A stretch of 64,000 nucleotides of DNA, taken from positions 35,335 to 99,334 of the forward strand of contig JAHQIW010000791.1 of NCBI GenBank assembly GCA_019055375.1, in the 5' to 3' direction. Below, in pieces: positions 11,001 to 19,700 of the stretch; position 1 is the stretch's first letter; each line of letters begins with the position of its first letter. Origin of the DNA: Parelaphostrongylus tenuis (lineage: Eukaryota; Nematoda; Chromadorea; Rhabditida; Metastrongylidae). The translations under genes were made by a program, and so were the position numbers. The notes beneath the pieces were generated by a model. The model had not been told where the DNA came from. It did not search any database and saw nothing but the letters and a program-made list of their open reading frames with translations.

Positions 11001-12834
11001 AAACCTAACGACGCATATCAAGTCAGTAATTCCATGTTTCCCAACAAACATGGTTAATATGGCGACCTCATACGGATAGGAGACTTAGTGGATCCAGGAC
11101 GCGCGACCGAACCAAAACGAGGGTGTGTGTGCAGCAAAGAAGGTCAAATTACTGCGCTGCAGATGCTTGGTAGCATTATGTCAAGGAAATGATCAATTTT
11201 ACAGGCTTATCTATTTAGACCAAATGAAAAGTCTTTCATATTCAATTCAACAATGATCGAATCCTCAGAAAAAGTTGACAAGAAAGATCTTCTAAAGAAT
11301 GATTTCAAGTGTAGATAGTTAACCATTACCAAGTAAACCCGTCGTCATCGTAATGACAGTATACTCGTAGCAATTCAGCCTTTCTGTCAAGTTCGTGCTT
11401 CAGTTGCACCATTTCTTCGGAGCTCTTCGCTAGGCTCTCTTCAAGAAATTCAGTTCTGAAGGAAAAGAAAGTTATAGAAGATAAAAGAGTCGAAAGAGAG
11501 AATACATAAATAGTGAAAATGAAAGCTAACTTTCCTCAAAACGAAGTGTGGCCTTTTTTATAGAATAGAAAAACCTAGAATCTCTATCAAAATTTCATTT
11601 TTTAAGATACCAGATAGAAGTTTGTAATGTTGCAACTCAAAAGAAAGTGATTGATAAATTTTTTAATATGATTCGAATTAAATAGAAGAAAAGGTATCAA
11701 AATTTTAAGTGGTAACTAAGTTTCTCTTAGTTTTCAAAGGTCCTTGAGAAGATAGTTACAAAAAGCAGTTACCGTTGTTGTAAGTCCTTGTTCTGTTCCA
11801 GTAATGCCTGCCCGAGTTTTGCAGCAACCTCGAGGTCGCGATCTTTCTGAAATTACAGCATCGCTGTTTTTCGAAATTTCAGTGATTAAATAAGTATTAG
11901 TTTTTGATCTTCAACGCAGCACCAAAGTTTTAATGAAATCTTGACATGCTAGATATTCCAAAACCTAGGTGTTGACTGATACGCATTTTAATGCGTGAGG
12001 ATTGTTTCGTGTGGGCTGACGAAAAGTTCTCAATTAAGTGACCGACCATTTCGTCCGTGATTATGTACCACCACAACTAGGACACCGGAGTATAAATTCG
12101 TATTCACGTCGTCAATGTACAAAACACGAAAGTGATGTGGAACTTTGAGCTAACATACCTCAGTTCATAGCGATCATGATAATTAAAATAGAGAACAATA
12201 AAATATAAACAATTTTATTCATGCATTAATCTATTGATTTGGATGATATATTTATGTATATAGTTGTATTTTTTGAAATAATATACCTGCTCATAAAGCA
12301 ACAAACTCTGTTATTCCACCAAAACTAAAACCTTATCCTCTGGAGCTCAGAAGTCGCAGTTTTACGTCTTTATTTTGTTTAATCACGTGTTTTAAGCACC
12401 AAAGCACTTGAATAGGTAAGATTTTGTCCAGGTGTTGTCAAAAAATCAGATCCACCAAAGTGGATTTAATAAAGAATTATGAAGAATAAAACCCCATAGT
12501 CAAAATTATAATGGTAAGGGTATCACAGATAGACATAGAAGCAATGCTCATATTAAATCAGCTCCTTCTAGGATTGAGAGAGCTCACATCAGTTCATCTG
12601 ACTTCAGGATTGAGGAAACGGCTTTTATTGCAGAAGCTAGCAAAATTTGCGCAGTAAATTACGTCAAGCAAGTAATTGTCTATTTGCAGAGAGACCATTC
12701 TAATCATTAATCGCTTATTAGAACATTCGAACGAGAACACACCTGCATGAGTTTTTCGACGAGCGACGTGCGATCGACACTGGTCACCGTCCGAATGGCT
12801 TCGGAGGACATACGTGACCGACTCGCTGTCTTCT
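4788..12834 (-). CDS. trak-1: trak-1: TRAK/Milton mitochondrial kinesin adaptor, 10 exons, 5' end incomplete
   Basis: TRAK/Milton proteins link kinesin-1 heavy chain to the outer-membrane GTPase Miro and drive mitochondrial transport along microtubules. Ten minus-strand exons (12743-12834, 11773-11846, 11330-11455, 10377-10449, 10128-10241, 9106-9219, 7000-7089, 6037-6573, 5356-5488, 4788-5050) join in frame into about 538 codons, with consistent splice phases throughout. In order they give: the KDRDLEVAAKLGQALLEQN signature of the HAP1-type coiled coil, the LKHELDRKAELL block, a long coiled coil ending LTAENADLSRQ, the SLYDSLASELE block (vertebrate MDSLAAEIE), a Ser/Pro-rich linker, and PGTRDLNYSLRMLRARRK (vertebrate PGTPGSHDLETALRRLSLRR). 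Missing are the N terminus upstream of 12834, where the first exon enters with two bases of a split codon, and probably a C-terminal exon. The family match is strong; individual exon edges are less certain. Confidence 0.85.
5356..5488 (-). CDS. trak-1: trak-1 exon i
   Basis: This exon was found by phase matching. A CTTAG acceptor gives phase 0, agreeing with the CAG end of the upstream exon. The AAA-A/GTGAGC donor leaves one base, which is completed in frame by the next exon. It encodes about 44 residues including MDEPRDLQNSIFFLLLQRIEK. I know no homology for it. Confidence 0.6.
6037..6573 (-). CDS. trak-1: trak-1 exon h (SLASELE block and Ser/Pro linker)
   Basis: The largest exon, 179 codons, phase 0 at both ends (TTTTCAG acceptor, CAG/GTGATT donor). 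It opens with ERYTELRSMFCDAEEELSRF, the counterpart of vertebrate KYAECMEMLHEAQEELKNLR, followed by SIDSLYDSLASELENSDSGF. The rest is a Ser/Thr/Pro-rich, probably disordered linker with repeated SPLTPLTPL-type motifs. Confidence 0.9.
7000..7089 (-). CDS. trak-1: trak-1 exon g (coiled coil)
   Basis: Thirty codons, phase 0 to phase 0, with a TTTCAG acceptor and a CAG/GTACAA donor. The sequence LTAENADLSRQVDEALQRQN matches TRAK's YTAENEELQQHLGAAKDAQR heptad region. Confidence 0.88.
7090..9105 (-). other. Long trak-1 intron
   Basis: About 2 kb of AT-rich sequence between two in-frame exons. Open frames on both strands lack splice support. I see no nested gene or recognisable repeat. Confidence 0.6.
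9106..9219 (-). CDS. trak-1: trak-1 exon f (coiled coil)
   Basis: Thirty-eight codons, phase 0, with a TTCTCAG acceptor and a GAG/GTTCGA donor. It contains VEKLLREISLKCCRERE, aligning to vertebrate ITHLLSQIVDLQKKAKA, which immediately precedes the AENEEL segment of the next exon. Confidence 0.85.
9220..10127 (-). other. trak-1 intron with a tRNA-like relic
   Basis: No exon seen. Near 9450-9550 the minus strand has a B-box-like AGTTCGAGCCC preceded by an irregular tRNA-like stretch. It may be an old SINE, but no second copy was found in the window. Confidence 0.3.
10128..10241 (-). CDS. trak-1: trak-1 exon e (coiled coil)
   Basis: Thirty-eight codons, phase 0, after a TTCTAG acceptor and before CAG/GTAATT. 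The second half (EMENQIDRDRKRYEEVSRQF) is a charged coiled coil matching the TRAK segment before the QIVDL block. The first ten residues, including an in-frame ATG, are less typical, so the exon could start a few codons later. Confidence 0.75.
10377..10449 (-). CDS. trak-1: trak-1 exon d (coiled coil)
   Basis: It starts with one base after TTTTCAG, completing a TGC codon split by the preceding intron, and ends GAT/GTGAGC. DSLKKRFERIKLENVQLKHD aligns with vertebrate DSLQKKLKDLEEENVVLRSE. Confidence 0.88.
11330..11455 (-). CDS. trak-1: trak-1 exon c (LKHELDRKAELL block)
   Basis: 126 bases bounded by a CCTTCAG acceptor and a TG/GTAATG donor. VQLKHELDRKAELLRVY matches vertebrate SQLRHELSMKDELLQFY, followed by an acidic turn (DDDG) in place of AEESEPES. 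Confidence 0.9.
11773..11846 (-). CDS. trak-1: trak-1 exon b (KDRDLE signature)
   Basis: Seventy-four bases after TTTCAG, ending CG/GTAACT. It encodes KDRDLEVAAKLGQALLEQNK, nearly identical to the family signature KERDLELAARIGQSLLKKNK. This is the strongest single piece of evidence for the gene. Confidence 0.93.
12743..12834 (-). CDS. trak-1: trak-1 exon a, first exon recognised
   Basis: It begins with two bases of a split codon after a TTTTAG acceptor and ends CAG/GTGTGT. Thirty codons with a basic Ser-rich start (KTASRSRMSSEAIRTV), then SLVEKLMQ, which leads straight into KDRDLE as vertebrate LLEEKERDLE does. An in-frame ATG inside could serve as a start for a short isoform. Confidence 0.75.
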
Positions 12835-15800
12835 CTAAAATCAAAACCTGATCAGCGCGTTAATCACATCATCACTGAGCTATTCTATGAGGCAATGAGG
12901 AATTGAAACGAGATGGTATTAAAATAGGAGGAAAATTATGCCAATCACTCATTAAACCATGACATAGATTGTAATGAAAACACTTGGATGAACATCAAAG
13001 TAGACGAAAACGAGATTACGTATTACAGTTTTTCTTCACTCCATCAAAACTTACAATTTCTGATAAGTGCTTTCGTAAAACTTCATATTAGAATTACGCT
13101 CTGGCTTGATCGTGTACAACTATTGTAATGATACTGTTACATAATTATTGAAAATTACTCATAGAAGAAACTAAATGAAGTATTTGAAAAAGCAAAATTG
13201 CTTATAAGTTTAGAAAAACTTTATCAAAATCTCGAGTTTGCCTGAGATGTTGCTTTGAATAGAACTCTGAGAATATTTGCATAAGGCGCGCAGGTTAGTG
13301 TTATAGTGCGCCACACCTAGTGAATGCCATGGTCCGCCTCCAGAGCAATTAAGCCTCCAACCTTCACATTCGGATTAATTTATGGAATCTCACTTTCAGA
13401 TATTTTATCATTCACACAGATAAAAAATAATATATCGATTGAAAGAACATCGTAACGTCACAGAGTATAACTCAGTGAGTCTGCGAAATTACAAGGATAA
13501 GTACAAAATTGGCCGTGCTTACCAAAATGACTGACACATAAGGCGGGAAGTTTCCCATTGTGCAAAAATATTTCTTGGAGGGAGAAATTGGGACGACTGG
13601 AGCAGTTTTATAAAATTATACGAACGGGTACATCGTGGGTACACAAATAGCGTGTTTAAACGTCATAAATCGTTGTGAATATGTAATCTTCTTCATGAAT
13701 ACTGTGACAAACAATTCATTAAGCCGTACGGATTTATGGTCCATGGCAGTACTGGGCGATGATACACTTGACCTCTGCCGATATTCACAACTGGCATAGA
13801 AAGTAGAGAGCACCACCACGTATCAGCTAATGAGAATTGACCTATACCTACAAAATTCTCTACATCAGATTAGTGACAGAACAGAGTTAACAACAAGTCA
13901 GCTGATATTGCAATCCAGCTTGAAAGCATTGAATCTACAATCAAAAATTTCAAGAAGTACTCGGGTAGTGTGTCGTGCAATGGTTGGAATTGCCAAGAAT
14001 ACGTCGTATATGGTTGCTGAATCGACGGCGTCATCAAGCCCTCTGTCTTTCCGGGGTCGGAAGGTTGCCGTCAAATTAGACTGAGAAGATAGCAGCACTG
14101 ATCTAATCCATCGCTAAGCAACCACAGATATAGCGTTCGATCAGCTCTAACGATAGAAAAATGCCGAATTTACACCCTCATATACTGGAGCTGTAAACGT
14201 CCCTTATATGAGTTCGTATCGTTGTTGAATATATGGTACGTCTCCAGAGAGTGAACAGAAGGGCAAAATTGAATCAGAAGCGACATGGTAAGCAAGTACA
14301 ATGCCATACAAGTACAAGTGTACGGCTTCAGATTCCCAAGAACTTTTTTAGAAGATGTCAAAAATTTTTCGTTGTTATAAAATAACCATTACTGTTGCAA
14401 TTATGTTCGAAGGACTATATTTAAAACAGTTTACCAAAAGAATTGGTAGAAGTTTTTCTATCTGAGAAAACATGACACTTTCTCCAAAGTTGATGAATGA
14501 TCACGTGATTTGAAATGGCATTTCGACTAATTTATAATGATGTTACGCTCAGTCAAGTGATTGAAGTCTTAAAGATAGTTATGCGACTGTGACCTTTGTC
14601 GACTTCCGTATGAATGTGCGAAAAACTATTCCAGTTACTACCTCTTCATAGCAGTAACTGATTACTCATAGAATAACACCTCACGCTCAGTTTAAGAAGT
14701 AGGATATACCAGTGTCTATAACTCGCTTTAATTCGACGTAGCTATTCACATAGTTTCCATAGCATCCTCAGTGAGAGTTCTATTACCCGTCGTCTCCTGC
14801 GCAAAAAAGCATTCGAAGCTACCGAAATTGGCCATTTATTTCCTACACCATCGCCGTCTAGACGAGATAATGTTCATGGAATTACCAAATAGAATTAGAA
14901 TGACTTACGACTGACTCGCAAATGTTCATAAAATGCTGGCTATCGAACCATTTTTGTCAAAAATTGATTTGAACAAGACGTGAAGAATAAAAAATGGAGT
15001 TAATGCATTTCAACAATTGCTACTATCACTTGTTGAATTTCCCACAGTACTACTATTATTGCCACTCTTATCACTTTTCATAACTATAAATCCTCCTGAA
15101 ACTGTACCGCCTTTACAAAACTGGCAGTTCTTTGTGATTGTCAGATTGTGACCTACAGTATGAGCTATATCAACCTTTCTGAGGGAATAAACCTCTTGCT
15201 GACCCAGTCAACGGTAAAGCAGTTATACAGCGGAGTTTGATGAGTCACCTTTTAGCTAATTTCGGCAAGAACAGTAAAAAACTGAAAAAAACCTCCTAGC
15301 AAAAGAGTGATGCCCACCATTTCCTTTGGTTAAATAACCACTTGGCGGTTCTAGCTCCTAATGGAGCTAAAACAAACCCTAGTGCTACTGGTTCGAGTTC
15401 CTAAATGGTTATAAATTACAGTAAAGGACAGTTCTACCGTCAGCAATACAAGTTTTATTACCTTAACGTACATTACTACTGCTACTGCTGTTTCTTGAAA
15501 ACATCATTGAGGTAAAGATGAAAGTAATACGACAGGTTGAAAACACAACAAAGATGAATGACGGTAGAATTAAATATTTCCACTTAACTACCACTTTGAG
15601 GACAAACGTCCGTACAGGAACATTTCAGTATGGCACTCGCAAAACATAATGGTAAACAAGTGGCCGGTAAAATGTTTCCAACTGCAATAGGTCGTGTGTA
15701 TTAGGAGATTGCTAACAAAAACGAGAACCGCACATTACTACGTACAGTGTTCGGAGAATGAGTAAAGAATAAGAACAGCTTGTGAAGAATCAAAAACAAG

Positions 15801-16702
15801 TTTGTATTGAGAATTTCTTTCAAGTCGGAAATCATCTTTAAGTTAACCTTCATTTTTCGAACAATGTCAATAACAATCTCAGTCGAATTAGTCACCGACC
15901 TACTTCTGAACATCGAAAATCTTTTTCAGCGACGTGCGTGATCCTGGTAGATAAAGAATAACCTTGCATTCGCGACTTTTTTAAGTCGCTTTTTTGGTAT
16001 GACATGTGCTAATTATCAGGCCGAACATTATGGGGTTTGAAGTAACAATACAATTGTTGGCAATTGCAACATGCAAATTGCGAACTTTTCGTCCTACTAA
16101 GCACAAGATCTCGTTTTTCTCACTTAAGTGAGCAATTTGTATAAATTTGATGTCGGCGCTTGCTTTAAGCTCACAAAATCCTCTCGTTCTCGGTCATCGC
16201 ATAGGATACACTTTTCGCTGTTGTTATGAGCCATGAGAAATTAATCTCTTTCCTTTGATTGCCTACCAAGAAACATTAATGATCTTTTGGTCCATTACGA
16301 AGAATCCTAGCACCAAGTGCTCGGATAACAGTGGAATGATTTCATAACGAGATACCAGGCGATTTCTTTCACCATAATGGAAAGTTTCTTTGAAACAAGA
16401 GCGTTTTAACCTCTGTTACTAAATAACTTTACTTTTAGTAAGTGGAACATCGCTGTACTCAATGCGGAAATGTCAACATTTCAAATTCCCGTGCTAAACA
16501 TCTACCGCCTCTCTGCTCAAAAAAGCTTCCGCCTATTTACTATATGTTGTTTGAACAAACCTGAGCCTTTTCTTGATAGTGAAATATGCAAAAACAGAAC
16601 CTAAGTCGGCACGACAAAAAAATATTCTTGAATGGTATCACGTCGATAAACATTCTCAACATTAATTGGAAGATAATATCAAGCAGAACATAAATACAAC
16701 AG
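12835..16702. other. Region upstream of known trak-1 exons
   Basis: Nearly 4 kb that should hold the missing 5' exon or exons and promoter of trak-1. Apart from the candidate exon at 13898-14080, I found no exon whose donor supplies the single base required by the 12834 acceptor. No repeat was recognised. Confidence 0.4.
13898..14080 (-). CDS. Candidate exon, possibly 5' part of trak-1
   Basis: A good acceptor (ATCTTCTCAG) is followed by 60 open codons starting SNLTATFRPRKDRGLDDAVD. Possible donors (GAC/GTATTC, CGA/GTACTT) leave phase 0, while the next known trak-1 exon needs phase 1. It is therefore either not trak-1 or an intermediate exon is missing. No family match. Confidence 0.25.
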   Translation of the reverse strand, partial: SNLTATFRPRKDRGLDDAVDSATIYDVFLAIPTIARHTTRVLLEIFDCRFNAFKLDCNIS

Positions 16703-16742
16703 ATTTTGAGCTTTTCATAAGATCTGTTACGGCTTTTATAAA

Positions 16743-16786
16743 GTACTAGACACTTGTTTCGGCCTTCCAGGCTTATCAGTAGAGTA
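16743..16786 (-). ncRNA. Hammerhead ribozyme motif, B1 left arm (decayed)
   Basis: On the minus strand: CTGATAA (consensus CTGANGA, one change), a 12-nt stem II segment ending GGCC, GAAA, an imperfect stem III CAAGTGT, then cleavage position C and TAGTAC. Probably inactive. Confidence 0.55.
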
Positions 16787-17161
16787 GCATGGTGCCTTCG
16801 CTTAGTCAGTTCCTCGGGAACATATCCCGAATGTAGAGGAATCGAGGACGAACATTCTACACTCGACATTTGGTTAAGGGATCACCGTGGCATTCTTTCA
16901 GAGTGGTTGATTGTCGATTGCATGAGATACGGCTGTTACGTGGCCATAACGAACATCAATATAGATTATACTGTTTCAAGCGAGGTTTCAAAATATTCGC
17001 TTGAAAGATTTGTTGCATATGGCCACGTAACAGCCGTACGCCATGCAATCGACAGTGAATCACTCTAAAAGAACGCCACGGTGACCCATTCACTGCATGC
17101 CGAGTGCAAAAAGATTCTCTAATCAGGAAATATGTTCCCGATGAATTGAGTGAACGAAACT

Positions 17162-17206
17162 ACTCTAGTGATGAGGCTGGAAGGCCGTTTCGAGTGTCTA
17201 GTACTC
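17162..17206 (+). ncRNA. Hammerhead ribozyme motif, B1 right arm (decayed)
   Basis: TGATGA box, paired stem II (GGCT-GGAA-GGCC), but GTTT replaces GAAA and stem III is altered. CTAG/TAGT remains of stem I. Probably inactive. Confidence 0.5.
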
Positions 17207-17295
17207 TGTAAGTACCGTAACAAACCTCACAAACCTCACGAAAGGCTCAAAATAAGTTATTAGAACTAAGAGAATTGAGTGGTGAACAAAAACAC

Positions 17296-17368
17296 GGCCT
17301 CAGGCGGGAATCGAACCCACGTTTCATCCTATCCGGGGACGTGTGCTCTACCACTACACCACTGAGGC
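17296..17368 (-). tRNA. tRNA-like module, left arm (pseudo or SINE-type)
   Basis: Folds as a cloverleaf: acceptor GCCTCAG/CTGAGGC (7 bp), D stem GTGT/GCAC, anticodon stem CGTCC/GGATG, T stem GTGGG/CCCGC with a TTCGATT loop. A box and B box (GGTTCGATTCC) are good. The anticodon loop CCGGATA has C where U33 is invariant. The nominal anticodon GGA (Ser) clashes with the short variable arm, so I treat it as a tRNA-derived module, not a working tRNA. Confidence 0.6.
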
Positions 17369-17643
17369 ACATTTGCCCGACCACTCATTTCTTCAACATC
17401 TCAATGTTAGCTATCAGCCACCAACCTTTGACAGGTTTGGTCGGGTATGCGATTTCGCTTTATAAACCCAGTTGAGCTGATAGCTATTCTAATTACTAAT
17501 TAGCTATCAGCTATAGTAATTAGAATAGCTATCAGCTCAACTGGGTTTATAAAGCGAAATCGCATACCCGACCAAACCTGTCAAAGGTTGGTGGCTGATA
17601 GCTAACATTGAGATGTTGAAGAAATGAGTGGTCGGGCAAATGT

Positions 17644-17716
17644 GCCTCAGTGGTGTAGTGGTAGAGCACACGTCCCCGGATAGGATGAAACGTGGGTTCG
17701 ATTCCCGCCTGAGGCC
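17644..17716 (+). tRNA. tRNA-like module, right arm (pseudo or SINE-type)
   Basis: Identical mirror copy of the left-arm module, on the plus strand and facing right. It has an internal pol III A box (TGGTGTAGTGG) and B box. Same non-standard position 33. Confidence 0.6.
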
Positions 17717-17751
17717 GTGTTTTTGTTCACCACTCAATTCTCTTAGTTCTA

Positions 17752-18871
17752 TAAGTAACATAATAACACTGCGAAAAGAAGCAGTGAAAATATCATAATT
17801 TCGAAGTATTAGTAAGTTATTAGAAATAAATAAAATTTCAATATTCCTGCGGACGTGAACTGAAGCTGAGATATGTCGAAAACCGCATGAAAAACAACCA
17901 AAAAACTTTCGTTTCAAAAATTTTATTAGTTATTATATATTTTAGTTTCTCGAAATTCATTAGGAAATGATGTAAAATGACAAGGATATCTTGAAAACCC
18001 CTAACATCGTCAATTAATAATATAACGGGGCTAGACGATACATGAATGAATAAATTACATAGGGATTAGACAAAAACTCATCAAGAATTCCCGGACACGA
18101 AACAAGTTCGAAATTTCACAAGAGAGTTTTTCTTTTTCATAAAAAAACCTTTTCTAGCAAAAACCTCATAATTTGACATTAAACTTTTACGTGATCATTT
18201 TCAGCTTGATTCGTGGATGAGATTTCGTCGGAAAAATGATCAATAGGGAAAAAAGTTATGCAAGTCAATATTGATTCATTTTCGAATTAAAGACAATCAT
18301 GCTTATGTTCCATCAAGGATCACCGAGATTATAATCAATTTCAGTCCTTATGTTAGCGAACGCCGTCGATTTTTGTTGTGATCCGACAGGTGATGTTAGC
18401 AACTAGGAAAAATTGCATGGCCTATCACTCATCAACCAGCTAGTACAGATTACCACCTCACCACTCACTTCCTTTATTCACTGTAACAACCCGCTTATCA
18501 ATTTAACAATCCAAAAAAATAATTTTCAACGAGGCTTTGGCCTTGAGACAAAAAGTTTATAATAGAGTGACAGGGTGTTTTTCTTCACAATGAATAAGGT
18601 TTTGGAGGAATTCGTTATCTGAAGGATCTTTCCAAAGCATTGTACGGTGTCACAACCGGCGGCTGTTAACGGCCGAAACGAGATATCCACGTTGAGACTA
18701 GTCTCCATCCAAATCGGCAATAATCGCTATCATATTAGCTTTATATTGAAACTCCACACAATAGTGTGAACTCCTTCACAGCTCTGCTACTTTGCTGAGG
18801 ACAAATTCTACGCTGCTTCTGCTAACTTTGCTGATGATAAACACTACGCTGCTGTACATCCTGATTAGGCA
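17752..18871. other. Non-coding stretch
   Basis: AT-rich, with no exon or RNA gene. A GGCCGAAACGAG segment near 18672 recalls the 3' half of a hammerhead, but the CTGANGA box is absent. Confidence 0.5.
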
Positions 18872-19150
18872 AGAGCGCTTTGCGCAGTAGTTTTAGGTGT
18901 TCTGCGGCACACACGTGGTCGATAGCTCGGTTTTGCGCTTAGGACTCACCAAGCCTTTTGTTCTTCCGCGATCGGTGGATTGGGTACAGAACTTGGGTGA
19001 GAGGATAGCAGCAATGACTTGGTACATAGGCAGGCCACCATGAGTCATACTGTAGAGGCCAGATATGCATTCACTCACCTCAAACAATGCTAGATGAGGT
19101 CGAATGAAGGACGCATCAGTTAGGGAGTGGTCAAGGTCGAGAGCTTCAAT
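18872..19150 (+). repeat. tRNA-derived SINE (family C), decayed full-length copy
   Basis: Shares with copies at 53465, 57286 and 61833 the GCGCAGTRGTT head, the GTCGAT box, ACTCACCAAGCC, a GAGAGGATA block, ATGCATTCACTCACCTCAAA and the tail GTCGAGAGCTTC. It is the most diverged of the four. Confidence 0.7.
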
Positions 19151-19595
19151 CTTTCTATTTCAGAGATCAAATTATCACAGTAGATACATTAGATTCCGAA
19201 GTTTACTCCTGGAGTAATCAATTCCGATAAAAAAGTCTTTACTTGACTGTGAGCTACCATTCACAACACAGACAACTAAGCTTGAAAAAACTGTGAAGGA
19301 AAAATCAGCGGACTTCCGATGAGAAGGTAGCTGCGGATTCTGAAGCAGTCAGTTGGAAGGAATGGAATCTGAGAGCTTACAGATTCGTAAACGAAGTTGC
19401 TCAAGAAGGAAGGAAACCTCTCCAGTTATTAGCATAAGTTCAATTGAACATATTGGAATTAGGAACAAGATGGAGATCAAATCAAATTAGTTCAAAATGA
19501 GCAAATAATAAAGAAAAAGACAAAACATGAAGGGTCAAGCCTCGAAGTTGATGAACCTTGAGTGATATGAAAAGCGTTATACTTTATCATATATC
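19151..19595. other. Non-coding stretch between SINE copies
   Basis: No gene or repeat recognised. Confidence 0.5.
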
Positions 19596-19700
19596 GCTAG
19601 AGGTGATTGAATGCAGATGTAGTTCACACAGTGGCTTGCGGTGGCCTACCATTGTATCAAGTCAGTGCTATTATCCTCCACACATCTGCTTCCTATTTGC
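19596..19700 (-). repeat. SINE family C fragment
   Basis: Inverted fragment of the SINE body: GGTGATTGAATGCA, GTGGCTTGCGGTGGCCTACC and CAAGTCAGTGCT match the reverse complement of the family middle and tail. Confidence 0.6.

Larger units (their letters stand above)
16703..17253. mobile_element. Family B hammerhead foldback element, copy B1
   Basis: An imperfect palindrome. The outer flanks TTTTGAGC...GTAACAGA and GTAACAAACC...GGCTCAAAA are inverted copies. Inside each lies an outward-facing hammerhead-like motif (16743-16786 minus, 17162-17206 plus). Nearer the centre a second inverted pair (about 16911-16950 and 17018-17056, sharing GCCACGTAACAGCCGTA) flanks a small core. It shares internal sequence with copies at 40585 and 49985. 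No coding capacity. It abuts the tRNA foldback starting at 17261. Confidence 0.7.
17261..17751. mobile_element. Perfect 237-bp foldback element with paired tRNA-like modules
   Basis: Positions 17261-17497 are the exact reverse complement of 17515-17751, with no gap over 237 bases, around a 17-nt spacer. Each arm holds a complete tRNA-like sequence pointing outward. The ends carry GAGAATTGAGTGG near the boundary. Two more elements with the same ends and the same inverted tRNA-like pair occur at 22498-22704 and 47433-47667. The sequence just right of this one (ATAACACTGCGAAAAG) recurs beside the 47433 copy. The family evidence argues against an assembly fold artefact, though the perfect identity still needs checking. 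Confidence 0.8.

Noticed and set aside
4788..12834. Bicaudal-D or another generic coiled-coil protein instead of TRAK
   Set aside because: The KDRDLEVAAKLGQ, SLASELE and PGTRDL-LR-L motifs in that order are specific to the TRAK/Milton family.
17644..17716. A functional serine tRNA (anticodon GGA)
   Set aside because: U33 is replaced by C, and serine tRNAs have a long variable arm which this lacks. Its copies behave as parts of a repeat.
17275..17917. Two open frames giving the same 66-residue peptide on opposite strands
   Set aside because: They are mirror translations of the perfect palindrome and run through the tRNA-like module; not genes.
18660..18695. GGCTGTTAACGGCCGAAACGAG as a hammerhead
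   Set aside because: It has a stem-II-like hairpin and a GAAA box but no CUGANGA box and no self-complementary stem III before a cleavage base.
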